Shown: positions 1-6,624, counted from the stretch's first letter. The stretch is DNA of 7,954 nucleotides from Treponema sp. (GCA_031281855.1 JAITEW010000183.1:1-7954), one strand, 5' to 3'. Numbers and translations are program-made. The notes: generated from the sequence alone by a model not told the origin.

Positions 1-105
1 CCCCCCTTGGGGCATGATGCCCCGGTACAGGGCGTAACCGTAGTCCCCACGGGTGTCCACAGGCGTAAGGGGCGGAACCAGCAGGAAGTGTTTTTTAAAG
101 AATAA
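1..105 (+). CDS. possible 3' end of a rightward gene, cut by the window edge
   Basis: Frame 1 of the plus strand is open from base 1 and ends at TAA 103-105. The last residues read VHRRKGRNQQEVFFKE. Many codons begin with G, as real genes tend to. If real, this is the C-terminus of a gene converging on the leftward glycosyltransferase operon. The minus strand of the same stretch is also open (it would read ...VDTRGDYGYALYRGIM and run off the left edge) and has plausible composition. However, that frame has no ATG, GTG or TTG between its upstream stop (156-154) and the A/T-rich stretch near 91-110. I cannot decide between the two and recognise neither. Confidence 0.25.
   Translation, partial: PPLGHDAPVQGVTVVPTGVHRRKGRNQQEVFFKE
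9..23. repeat. 15-bp perfect palindrome GGGGCAT-G-ATGCCCC
   Basis: Seven-base arms flank a single central G. The core GGCAT-n-ATGCC resembles the palindromic core seen twice near the right end of the window (7555-7566 and 7623-7634), where the centre is CC. It may be chance within an edge gene or a small dispersed palindrome. Confidence 0.4.
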
Positions 106-162
106 ACATGATAGAAACAGGGAAAGGGGGGGTTGTTTCCCGTTCCTGGTTTCCTATTCCCT

Positions 163-246
163 AGCGCCGGCGCTGCGGCTTGCAGCGCTGGCGCTGTAAC
201 ATGCAGCACTAACGTTTTAACTCTCAGCGCCAGCGTTTTCAGAAAT
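163..246. repeat. four degenerate 21-bp tandem repeats
   Basis: Units begin at 163, 184, 205 and 226, an exact 21-base spacing. Each opens with AGC followed by a related 13-base core: AGCGCCGGCGCTG, AGCGCTGGCGCTG, AGCACTAACGTTT, AGCGCCAGCGTTT. The next eight bases are poorly conserved. The first core contains a 12-bp palindrome (163-174), the second unit has 6-base arms (183-188 with 191-196), and 186-196 is the exact reverse complement of 225-235. The stretch lies between the glycosyltransferase stop and the edge frame, and no gene covers it. It could be a protein-binding array with sites two helical turns apart, a small intergenic repeat, or a relic of heptad-repeat coding sequence. Confidence 0.6.
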
Positions 247-249
247 TTG

Positions 250-278
250 GTTACTGAAACCCCTGCGTTTCCAGTGAC
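250..278 (-). terminator. hairpin just after the glycosyltransferase, possible terminator
   Basis: On the minus strand, eight bases after the stop codon, GTCACTGGAAAC pairs with GTTTCAGTAAC around the loop GCAGGG, giving about 11 pairs with one bulge and one wobble. No strong U run follows (CCAAATTTC), so it may act as an inefficient terminator or as a 3'-end stabilising hairpin. The position, directly behind the last gene of the leftward operon, supports the call. Confidence 0.4.
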
Positions 279-286
279 AGTTTCTT

Positions 287-1240
287 TTACACCGCCTCCT
301 GGATGATATAATGCGGGCGCCCTTTGACTTCCATGTAGATTTTTGAAAGGTACTGCCCCAAAATGCCGGTGATAAAAAACTGGATACCGGAGCAGAACAG
401 AATAATACATATCAATGAAGCCCAGCCCCTGACCGGATCGCCCCATATCATTTTCCGTATAATGATAAATCCGGTAAAGCCTATGGCGGCAATGAATAGA
501 AGAGTGCTCATCATAAACGACGCTATCGTAAGCGGTTTTGATGAAAAAGCGGTAATACCGTCAAGGGAATATAAAAACAGTTTCCAAAATGACCATTTTG
601 TTTTTCCTGTTTTTCTTTCGATATTTTCATATTCAAACCATCTGGTTTTGAAACCAACCCAGGGGAAAATGCCTTTGGAAAAACGCCCCCGTTCAGGAAG
701 GGAGCGTACCGCTTCCAGGTACTTCCTGTTAAACAGGCGGAAATCCCGCGCCCCGTCAAGGATTTTGATGTCTGTAATTTTTTCCATAAGCGCGTAAAAG
801 CGCCGCGCAAAAAACGACCTGACCCGCGGTTCCCCTTTGCGGGTTACCCGCCGGGTTCCGGCGCAGTCGTATTCACCGGACTCTACCGCTTCCAGCATTT
901 GAGGGATAAGCGCAGGCGGGTCTTGGCCGTCTGCATCCAGTGTGGCAACGTATTCCCCCGAGGCTGCCTGTAATCCGGCAAGGATAGCCGCCTCTTTCCC
1001 GAAATTCCGCGAAAAAGAGATGTAATGTACCCGGTTGTCTTTCTTGGCGAGGTTTTGCAGTACTTCCAAGGTTTTATCCGTTGAACCGTCATCAATAAAG
1101 ATAAAGTCAAATTCTTTTTCCGGCTGTGTAGTTGAAAATGTTTTTACGGTTTCTTCGTAAAACAAGGGTATCGCGGCCTCTTCATTAAAACAGGGGATTA
1201 CGAGGGATACATAAATTTGCGCGGTATTTTGACCGGTCAT
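287..1240 (-). CDS. GtrB/DPM1-like family 2 membrane glycosyltransferase
   Basis: 317 residues. A GT-A catalytic domain occupies about residues 10-230: VSLVIPCFNEE at 11-21, FIDDGSTDK at 48-56 (nucleotide-sugar binding), and the DADGQDPP metal-binding DxD region at 102-109. GARDFRLFNRK follows at 163-173. Two membrane helices at about 236-261 and 271-296 and a short basic tail end the protein, the usual layout of polyprenyl-phosphate glycosyltransferases (GtrB, YkcC, CsbB type). Such enzymes load a sugar from a nucleotide donor onto a lipid phosphate at the inner face of the membrane, for later use on cell-surface polymers. The sugar cannot be read from sequence. The gene is last in the sigI operon: its ATG comes four bases after the stop of the alternative rsgI frame (TGATAACATG). 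That spacing suggests translational coupling and a role as an output of the SigI system. Confidence 0.95.
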   Translation of the reverse strand: MTGQNTAQIYVSLVIPCFNEEAAIPLFYEETVKTFSTTQPEKEFDFIFIDDGSTDKTLEVLQNLAKKDNRVHYISFSRNFGKEAAILAGLQAASGEYVATLDADGQDPPALIPQMLEAVESGEYDCAGTRRVTRKGEPRVRSFFARRFYALMEKITDIKILDGARDFRLFNRKYLEAVRSLPERGRFSKGIFPWVGFKTRWFEYENIERKTGKTKWSFWKLFLYSLDGITAFSSKPLTIASFMMSTLLFIAAIGFTGFIIIRKMIWGDPVRGWASLICIILFCSGIQFFITGILGQYLSKIYMEVKGRPHYIIQEAV

Positions 1241-1244
1241 GTTA

Positions 1245-1361
1245 TCAGGGCCTTATTCCTTTACGGTCTTTCCCACCGTCTGCCTGACCACGCAGGGTCA
1301 GGATATTTCCATGCTCTATGGCGCGGATGTTTATAGAATACGGAATGAAACCGCCAGAAAC
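1245..1361 (-). other. rsgI: out-of-frame C-terminal segment of rsgI
   Basis: Moving one frame over at the C5 run (1366-1362 on the minus strand), the reading continues VSGGFIPYSINIRAIEHGNI, then LTLRGQADGGKDRKGIRP, ending at TGA 1247-1245. This looks like ordinary protein. The in-frame reading of the same DNA contains five tryptophans in its last 33 residues and is rich in Arg, His and Pro. The alternative stop lies four bases before the glycosyltransferase ATG, the tight spacing expected in an operon. Removing one C from the run would join the frames into a 160-residue protein. The explanation may be a sequencing error, a real mutation or slippage, and the sequence alone does not say which. 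Confidence 0.6.
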
Positions 1362-1728
1362 GGGGGTCCCTGTGAATATTTTCCATGTTCGGAACATTTT
1401 CAATATAAGGGATATTTTCAGAGTTCAAAACATTTCTTTCCAGTTCCTGCCCTCTCTGCCAGCCGTGGGTTCCATCGTCTGTCATTTCGGCGGCTGCCGG
1501 CAGCGCGGATACCTTGCTCTCCACAAAAAAGGCGCCGATAAAAACACCTGCCCCCAGCAGCAGGACGGCGGCAAGGGTAATTGCCAGTATTTTGAGTTTA
1601 TTGTTGTATTTAACCGTAACAACCATTCCTACATGACAATCAGCGGGGGTCGGTATTGCGCTTATTTTTCCGTTGTTAAAGAGGGCGATACTTTTCGGTT
1701 CTCCTACCTGTACAATAACACCTTTCAT
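1261..1728 (-). CDS. rsgI: RsgI-like membrane anti-sigma factor, probably frameshifted
   Basis: 155 residues as read. The N-terminus MKGVIVQVGEPKSIALFNNG fits the cytoplasmic RsgI N-terminal domain that binds and holds SigI. One membrane helix follows (about 46-69, LKILAITLAAVLLLGAG...), then a short outer tail of about 85 residues. Known RsgI proteins usually carry much longer outer regions, with a proteolysis-prone middle domain or sugar-binding modules; none is visible here. ATG 1728 is chosen over the TTG three bases upstream because GGAGG (1740-1736) lies seven bases before it and the A of the sigI stop TGA is also the first base of the ATG. After about residue 122 the frame becomes implausible, and a better frame runs on to 1245. 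The most likely role is membrane control of the sigma factor encoded just upstream. Confidence 0.8.
   Translation of the reverse strand: MKGVIVQVGEPKSIALFNNGKISAIPTPADCHVGMVVTVKYNNKLKILAITLAAVLLLGAGVFIGAFFVESKVSALPAAAEMTDDGTHGWQRGQELERNVLNSENIPYIENVPNMENIHRDPRFWRFHSVFYKHPRHRAWKYPDPAWSGRRWERP
1366..1437 (-). repeat. 18-bp repeats encoding x-N-(I/V)-x-x-x in the RsgI tail
   Basis: On the minus strand, units of 18 bases start at 1419, 1401 and 1383, each opening GAAAAT(A/G)T. They encode ENIPYI, ENVPNM and ENIHRD. A more degenerate copy at 1437-1420 encodes RNVLNS. The array lies in the extracytoplasmic linker just before the suspected frameshift. Copy number may vary between strains. Confidence 0.7.
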
Positions 1729-2450
1729 CAATTGTCCTCCTCGGTAAAAAGCTGCGGCACAAAGGAATACACATAGGGATAATCCCCCTGTGAAAGGATA
1801 ATAAGCGCCGCAATATACTGACGGTATTTTTCCAGCGTCTTCCGGGAAAAGGCCGCTGCAAGCCGGGTAACCGGCAGTTGGCGGGTTTCAAGCGCTGCCG
1901 CCAACAGCCCGGGGTTTTCCCGCACTGCTCCCGCAATACGCGCTGCTATATTGCGGGAGCGTTCCTGTTTGGGGCATTTTTTGAGCAGCGTTTCCCATGA
2001 AAAGCCCCATTGGGAAAATTCGCTGTTGACAGCCTCGATTTCAAGGCGCAGATTTTTTTCTTCTTCAGCCCGGTTAAAAGCCTGCAACGATAGTACAGTT
2101 TCCCATGACACATCTTTTTCTTCGATACCCGTGGCAGATAGTGAAAAGAGCGGTTTTTGAACAGCCAGTTCCTTCCGGGCGTTGTCGATAAGCCGGTTAC
2201 GGATTACCGCTGCGGCGTATTGAATAAACGCCCCGTTACCGGGATTGTAGGTTTGAACACTGTGGGCAAAGGCAAGCATAGCATCTGTGAGATTGTCCGC
2301 TTTCGACTGGCCTTTGAAAAAAACGCCTGACACGCATTTTTTGATAAACGGCATATAGTCATGGAGCAGTGTGTTCAGGGCGTGTTTATCCGTCCTGGCA
2401 AGTTCCAGCCGTGCAGCTAACTGTCCCTGTAAAATTGGCTCATTTTCCAT
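1728..2450 (-). CDS. sigI: SigI-family RNA polymerase sigma factor
   Basis: 240 residues, the usual size for SigI. The core-binding and -10 recognition region (sigma region 2) spans about 28-95: LHDYMPFIKKCV at 29-40, then the segment from DNLTDAMLAFAHSVQTYNP through FIQYAAAVIRNRLIDNARKE. The C-terminal SigI-specific DNA-binding region spans about 183-232, with LPVTRLAAAFSRKTLEKYRQ followed by YIAALIILSQGDYPYVYSF, a pattern characteristic of SigI. In Bacillus and Clostridium this factor is held by RsgI and released by envelope, heat or polysaccharide signals. Here rsgI follows with a one-base overlap, which supports the assignment. ATG 2450 has only a weak AGGCGG nearby and GAGGGG about 12 bases upstream. 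SigI is mainly known from Firmicutes, so its presence here is noteworthy. Confidence 0.92.
   Translation of the reverse strand: MENEPILQGQLAARLELARTDKHALNTLLHDYMPFIKKCVSGVFFKGQSKADNLTDAMLAFAHSVQTYNPGNGAFIQYAAAVIRNRLIDNARKELAVQKPLFSLSATGIEEKDVSWETVLSLQAFNRAEEEKNLRLEIEAVNSEFSQWGFSWETLLKKCPKQERSRNIAARIAGAVRENPGLLAAALETRQLPVTRLAAAFSRKTLEKYRQYIAALIILSQGDYPYVYSFVPQLFTEEDN
1735..1740 (-). promoter_or_regulatory. ribosome binding site of rsgI
   Basis: GGAGGA on the minus strand lies inside the last sigI codons, six bases before ATG 1728. It selects the ATG over the upstream TTG at 1731, which would be too close to this site, and couples rsgI translation to sigI. Confidence 0.75.
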
Positions 2451-2493
2451 CGCCGCCTGTTACCCCTCTTTTTTTATCGGAAAACCAACCCTT

Positions 2494-2522
2494 CTTATAG
2501 GATACGAAAGCAATGGGTTCAA
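2494..2522 (-). promoter_or_regulatory. sigma-70-type promoter for sigI-rsgI-glycosyltransferase
   Basis: On the minus strand TTGAAC (2522-2517) and TATAAG (2499-2494) are separated by exactly 17 bases, matching the consensus at 4/6 and 5/6. The start of transcription would fall near 2487, about 36 bases before the sigI ATG. It lies in the 160-base gap that separates sigI from the HD-GYP gene, so the sigI group can be transcribed on its own. Confidence 0.6.
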
Positions 2523-2531
2523 AACAGGGGG
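2503..2531 (-). promoter_or_regulatory. possible SigI-type promoter overlapping the sigma-70 promoter
   Basis: The minus strand has CCCCC (2531-2527) followed 20 bases later by CGTA (2506-2503). SigI-dependent promoters are described with a C-run -35 element and a CGWA -10 element, and sigI genes commonly control themselves. The spacing here may be too long, and C runs are not rare in this DNA, so this is only a candidate. Confidence 0.3.
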
Positions 2532-2610
2532 TGAGGTATGTACAGATTGTTAGGTGAAATTTCTGCTGGGTTTTTCGGAAAATTCACTAATGGAATTGCT
2601 GACAGAACCG

Positions 2611-3801
2611 TTAATCCCCAAGCGCTTTGTCCATATCGGCGGTTATCTCAGGATCAATAAGGCCCTTTGCGGCCATCTCATACATAATCTCCATAGTAGC
2701 CCGGTGGCTCCGTACAGGATGGTACGGCCGTTCCTCGCTGAGGGCCTGGTAAATATCGATGCATGCCAGGAGCCGGGAATTAAAATCCAGTTCAGCGCCT
2801 TTCTTTCCAAACGGGTATCCTGAACCGTCGAGCTTCTCGTGGTGGTTTGAAGCCCAGGCGCAGATATCCTCCAAACCCTTGATATCCTTCAGCATCTTCC
2901 AGGTAAGGTAAACATGTTCCTTGATGGTTGTGAATTCTTCGTCCGTAAGGGAGCCCTGCTTTTCCAGAATCGCCGAGGGAACCGCGACTTTGCCCAGATC
3001 GTGCAGCGCCGCGGCCAGATACAGTTCGACCTTCTCGTCCGTATCGCGGCCGTAGTATCCGCCCATGTGAAACGCTTTATCGGCGATTCCCGAAGAGTGC
3101 CTGCGGGTAAAGGCCGATTTATAATCAATAATACGGATCACCATTTCCGCAAAGTCCTTTACAACCTCGCTGTCCATATCAACCGGCCAGGGGGGGAGGA
3201 GGCGTTCCACGACATCTTTGACCGATTCGTCCCTGAGAAGCAGGAGCATGTCGTCGTCCAGTACCGACAGCATGGCTTGCGCGGCTCTGCGGGAAAACTG
3301 CTTCCCTGACTGCTGGGAAATGCCCGACCGGATTTCCGGTAAATCGTAGAATTTGAGGGTCTGCAAATGGTTGGCAACATCCAGGGAATCGGCAATGGCG
3401 ATAAGTTCCGCAGACGCCGGGATTTCGCCTTCTTTCATTCTAAAGGGGCCGTTCCCGTCTGCCCGTTCATGGTGGTACGCGATAACGCCGCTTGAAGAGG
3501 GTCCCGGGAGCAGGGCTTCCAGGTTGCGCTGGCCGTACTCGCAATGGAGCTTCATAGCGGGATCGTGTTGTTTCCCCTGCCGTTCGGCCATAATGTATTC
3601 TGTCAGGGCGCTGTCATGGAGCAGCGCCCCGGCGGTCAAAACCCTGAGCTCTTCTTCCGATACGCCCAGGCTCCTGCCCATAGCGGCGCAGAGTATCCCT
3701 ACCCGTTTTCCGTGGTTGGTAGACGCCCCAAGAAGTTCCCCTTCGACAATATCCAGAGCTTCGCCGACAGCTAATATTAATTTTTCCATGTGAATTTGCA
3801 T
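2611..3801 (-). CDS. tandem HD / HD-GYP phosphodiesterase
   Basis: 396 residues with no membrane segment. The C-terminal half (about 225-390) is a full HD-GYP domain: H235, HD at 267-268 in ALHDLGK, H296 in KEHV, HH at 320-321, and HHEKLDGSGYP at 320-330. HD-GYP domains hydrolyse cyclic dinucleotides, usually c-di-GMP and in some cases 3'3'-cGAMP. The N-terminal half (about 25-150) is a second, degenerate copy: H30, HD at 62-63 in LLHDSAL, H86, and HHERADGNGPF at 110-120. Its metal-binding His/Asp residues survive, but GYP is replaced by GPF and the HDxGK lysine is missing. It may be regulatory. ATG 3801 is preferred over ATG 3789 because GGGG lies seven bases upstream. The gene starts 39 bases after the adenylate cyclase stop, so the two are probably co-transcribed. 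Confidence 0.93.
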   Translation of the reverse strand: MQIHMEKLILAVGEALDIVEGELLGASTNHGKRVGILCAAMGRSLGVSEEELRVLTAGALLHDSALTEYIMAERQGKQHDPAMKLHCEYGQRNLEALLPGPSSSGVIAYHHERADGNGPFRMKEGEIPASAELIAIADSLDVANHLQTLKFYDLPEIRSGISQQSGKQFSRRAAQAMLSVLDDDMLLLLRDESVKDVVERLLPPWPVDMDSEVVKDFAEMVIRIIDYKSAFTRRHSSGIADKAFHMGGYYGRDTDEKVELYLAAALHDLGKVAVPSAILEKQGSLTDEEFTTIKEHVYLTWKMLKDIKGLEDICAWASNHHEKLDGSGYPFGKKGAELDFNSRLLACIDIYQALSEERPYHPVRSHRATMEIMYEMAAKGLIDPEITADMDKALGD

Positions 3802-3840
3802 GATGACCCCGTAAAGCTGAGGGACCGGGGTTTCCGGCCC

Positions 3841-6600
3841 TTATTTTTGGCTTAAATTAGTAACCCCGTCCCAATCATCAGGAGGCGGCGCGGCGATATA
3901 CTCCCGGCATTTGTTCACATACAGCCGCGCCGTGCCGTCGGTTTTATCCTTTGCGGCGATAGAGGCAAAGATCTTCCCGGATTCCCGGAACTGCCGTTTT
4001 TCGTACAGAACCAGGGCTTTTTCCCACGCAGCAAGGGTTTCCGGTTCACCGGCCTCGTCCCGCAGCCCCGGCTCGCTTCGCAAGCCTAAAAGCTCGTAGA
4101 GCCGTACCGGTTTTTTAATCCCTACTACCCGGACCAGGTCAAGGCTCCGGCAGATGAATTCATCCCCTATAGCGTTCTTCGTGTATTCGCTTATCAGAAT
4201 TCCCCTCGTATAGTACTGCTTGTTGACCCCTTCAAGCCGGGCCGCAAGGTTCACAGCGTCTCCCATTATAGTATAGTTCATCTTGTTGGAAGTTCCCATA
4301 TTGCCCACTACCATTTCCCCGGTGTTGATCCCTATACGGGTATAAAGAGGCGACGGGCTTAAACGGTCCGCCATGACGGCGCGGTTCAATTCGGCTTCGG
4401 CCTTTTTCATCATAACAGCGCTGCGGCAGGCCAGCGCGGCGTGATCCTCCCGGTACACAGGGGCGCCGAAAAAGGCGATAATGGCGTCGCCTTCGTATTT
4501 ATCGATGGTCCCCATGTTTTTCATGATAATGTCGCTCATGACCGTGAGGTAACGGTTCAGGAGGTTAACCAGTTGTTCCGGGTCAAGCTGTTCCGAGATT
4601 GTAGAAAAGCCCTGAATATCCGTAAAAATGGCGCTCATCTGCCGCTTGCTTCCGCCTAACTGCAAAAGCGAGGGGTTGGCCACCAGTTCATCCACCACTT
4701 CTTTGGAAACATAGGTCGAAAGGGCTTTGTTGATAAACTGTTTTTCCTTTTCAGAAGCCAGGTACGAAACCAGCTCCCGGACTACGACCGCTATGACCGC
4801 AGAAAGGACAGGCCCCAGGGGGCCTACAAAGACGCCTGTGTACCGGAACAGAACAAAACAGGCGGCTCCGAAAAGAACGGTCCCCCCAAGGCCGAGGCCC
4901 GCCCTGGTGGCAGGTTTCAGACGGTACAAGGCCAGCATGAGGAAGAGCGGAAGAACAAGACACAGCGCGGCGCTCCACAAAGGATGCAGCGGGGTGATAA
5001 AGGATTCCCGCAAAACCGTATCCAGCACTACCGCGTGGGTGCCGACGTTGATATATTCGCCGTAGAAAGGATTCACCCCGATATCGGTGGTTCCCGTATC
5101 GGCCCGGCCTATGATGCAGAACTTGCCGGCAAAGATCCCTTTCAGCCTTGATTGCTGTTCAGCATACTGTTCCGTTGCTATGCCGAGGTAACCAATTACC
5201 TGGGCGATATAGTCCGCTTCCGCCCGGATACCTTCTGCGGCTTCAGGGTAGTCCTGCGCCAGGGTTTCCGCCAGCGCCAGCACTTTCTCCGGGATTTCGT
5301 ATTCCAAAAGGGACTGCGCCGACGCCATGCCTTCGGCGCGCAGCGCAAGACTGCGGCTGAATTCGTCATCCGAACATTCCTCCAGAGCCCGGCCCAGGGC
5401 TTCCCGGGATTTTCGCAAAGCTTCGCTGCCCTGATAGACGGCAGAGGGGGCTATGGAGAGGCTTTGATCAAAATTGGAAAAGAACCCAAAGTCCGCGGTT
5501 TCCAGCGCCCCAAGGTACTGTTCTATCTGGGACTCGAGTTCCTCGATGTTTGAAAACTCCGCAAAAGACACATGGACAAAGCTGTCTTTGTAATTGGTCT
5601 TAGGCCAGTCCAGCATCATCCGGCCCTGGGTATCCAGGGGGATTACAATGTCCCTCCCAGGGGACGCCCCGGCAGGGGAACTGTCTGTTGAAAGCGGCAA
5701 CCTGGCGTTTTTTAGAATAAGCCGCCGTTTTTCGAGGCTGATTTCAGGATACCCCAGGTGTTCCATAAGAGGCGCAAAGGCAAGCTGAAGATACCAGTGA
5801 TCCTGGATTTTTTGGGCCAGGAAGATCCGCCGCCTGGTCCCGTCGGGATCGATAAACACGTTGGTAAACCCCGCGCCTCTGGCCGATTGGGCAAAGGAAG
5901 GAAGCGCCGGAAGGATGTCCACAAAGCCGCCGCCATGCGCCCCGGGAGGAGCATCTACGGGATATGAAAACCGTTCTTCCGCCATAGGCCGGCGCTGGGC
6001 CTGTTCCCCTGTAAGGGCCAGGGTTTGCAGATTGAGGGTAGCCCAGGTGTGGCCGAAAAGGGCCGAAGCCTGGGCCAGATACACATCGTTATCACGGGCT
6101 ATGCCCGAGGCTTTCTGAAAAAGATCTTCCCCTTCAGCCCGGATAAGGGTAAGCAGTTCTTCCTCGTACCCTTCCGCCTCGGCGCTGCTGAGCCTGCCGC
6201 TCCTGATGGCCTCTAAAAGCTCGAAAACATTCGAGTTAATGCCGGCAAAGGTTTTTTCAAAATCCCTGGGGAAATCCCGGTCAAAATAGATCGAGTCTAT
6301 CCCTGCGGGCCCTTTGTCGATAAATTCAATATCCAATATAGCCGCAGGGGTCCCGTATTCCTTGAGCCGCAAAAAACCGTCGGCCATTATTGACCTGGGC
6401 CAGGGGTAGACCCCATTGTAGGCGATAGCCGCATCGTCCACATCAAGGAACACCACGTTGTCTATCCTGTCCCCGTCAGTCCTGCCCTGGAGGAAAAAAT
6501 CGTAGACCCGCTCTTCAAGAGGGATGGAGCCTGCCGCATAAAACAGGGCAAACAAAAGCCCAAAGGCCGACCCAATCAAAACGTTTTTCAGAACCGGCAT
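3841..6600 (-). CDS. CHASE2-sensor class III adenylate cyclase
   Basis: 919 residues. An N-terminal helix (about 5-25) leads to an extracytoplasmic CHASE2 sensor (about 28-535) that ends with the typical GKFCIIGRADTGTTDIGVNP segment at 492-510. Three membrane helices follow (about 541-558, 568-586, 590-612). The cytoplasmic cyclase domain covers about 650-840: metal aspartates D661 (FTDIQGFS) and D705 (KYEGD), adenine-contacting K701, and T777, N784 and R788 in the segment YTIMGDAVNLAARLE. Thr at 777 marks the IIIb subclass, so the product should be cAMP. The tail (855-910), AAWEKALVLYEKRQFRESG to PPPDDWDG, is TPR-like and common in spirochaetal cyclases. About 140 residues (350-490), mostly predicted helix, interrupt the usual CHASE2 fold, with another insertion near 98-185. 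AGGAGG (6616-6611), ten bases before the ATG, supports the start. Confidence 0.95.
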   Translation of the reverse strand: MPVLKNVLIGSAFGLLFALFYAAGSIPLEERVYDFFLQGRTDGDRIDNVVFLDVDDAAIAYNGVYPWPRSIMADGFLRLKEYGTPAAILDIEFIDKGPAGIDSIYFDRDFPRDFEKTFAGINSNVFELLEAIRSGRLSSAEAEGYEEELLTLIRAEGEDLFQKASGIARDNDVYLAQASALFGHTWATLNLQTLALTGEQAQRRPMAEERFSYPVDAPPGAHGGGFVDILPALPSFAQSARGAGFTNVFIDPDGTRRRIFLAQKIQDHWYLQLAFAPLMEHLGYPEISLEKRRLILKNARLPLSTDSSPAGASPGRDIVIPLDTQGRMMLDWPKTNYKDSFVHVSFAEFSNIEELESQIEQYLGALETADFGFFSNFDQSLSIAPSAVYQGSEALRKSREALGRALEECSDDEFSRSLALRAEGMASAQSLLEYEIPEKVLALAETLAQDYPEAAEGIRAEADYIAQVIGYLGIATEQYAEQQSRLKGIFAGKFCIIGRADTGTTDIGVNPFYGEYINVGTHAVVLDTVLRESFITPLHPLWSAALCLVLPLFLMLALYRLKPATRAGLGLGGTVLFGAACFVLFRYTGVFVGPLGPVLSAVIAVVVRELVSYLASEKEKQFINKALSTYVSKEVVDELVANPSLLQLGGSKRQMSAIFTDIQGFSTISEQLDPEQLVNLLNRYLTVMSDIIMKNMGTIDKYEGDAIIAFFGAPVYREDHAALACRSAVMMKKAEAELNRAVMADRLSPSPLYTRIGINTGEMVVGNMGTSNKMNYTIMGDAVNLAARLEGVNKQYYTRGILISEYTKNAIGDEFICRSLDLVRVVGIKKPVRLYELLGLRSEPGLRDEAGEPETLAAWEKALVLYEKRQFRESGKIFASIAAKDKTDGTARLYVNKCREYIAAPPPDDWDGVTNLSQK

Positions 6601-6624
6601 GGGCTACACTCCTCCTGTTTCATA

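Noticed and set aside
363..797. Plus-strand open frame of 144 codons
   Set aside because: It lies wholly antisense to the well-supported glycosyltransferase and has no recognisable motif.
1318..1776. Plus-strand open frame of 152 codons
   Set aside because: Antisense to rsgI and the end of sigI, whose domains and tight coupling are clear. Its composition looks like a shadow.
2581..2597. Terminator after the HD-GYP gene (AATTC/GAATT on the minus strand followed by a few T)
   Set aside because: Only five A/T-rich pairs and a short T stretch, too weak to call.
3353..3793. Plus-strand open frame of 146 codons
   Set aside because: Antisense to the HD-GYP gene; its Ser/Pro/Ala-rich content is a by-product of that gene's codons.
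5152..5553. Plus-strand open frame of 133 codons
   Set aside because: Antisense to the helical insert of the cyclase, with no motif and no ribosome binding site noted.
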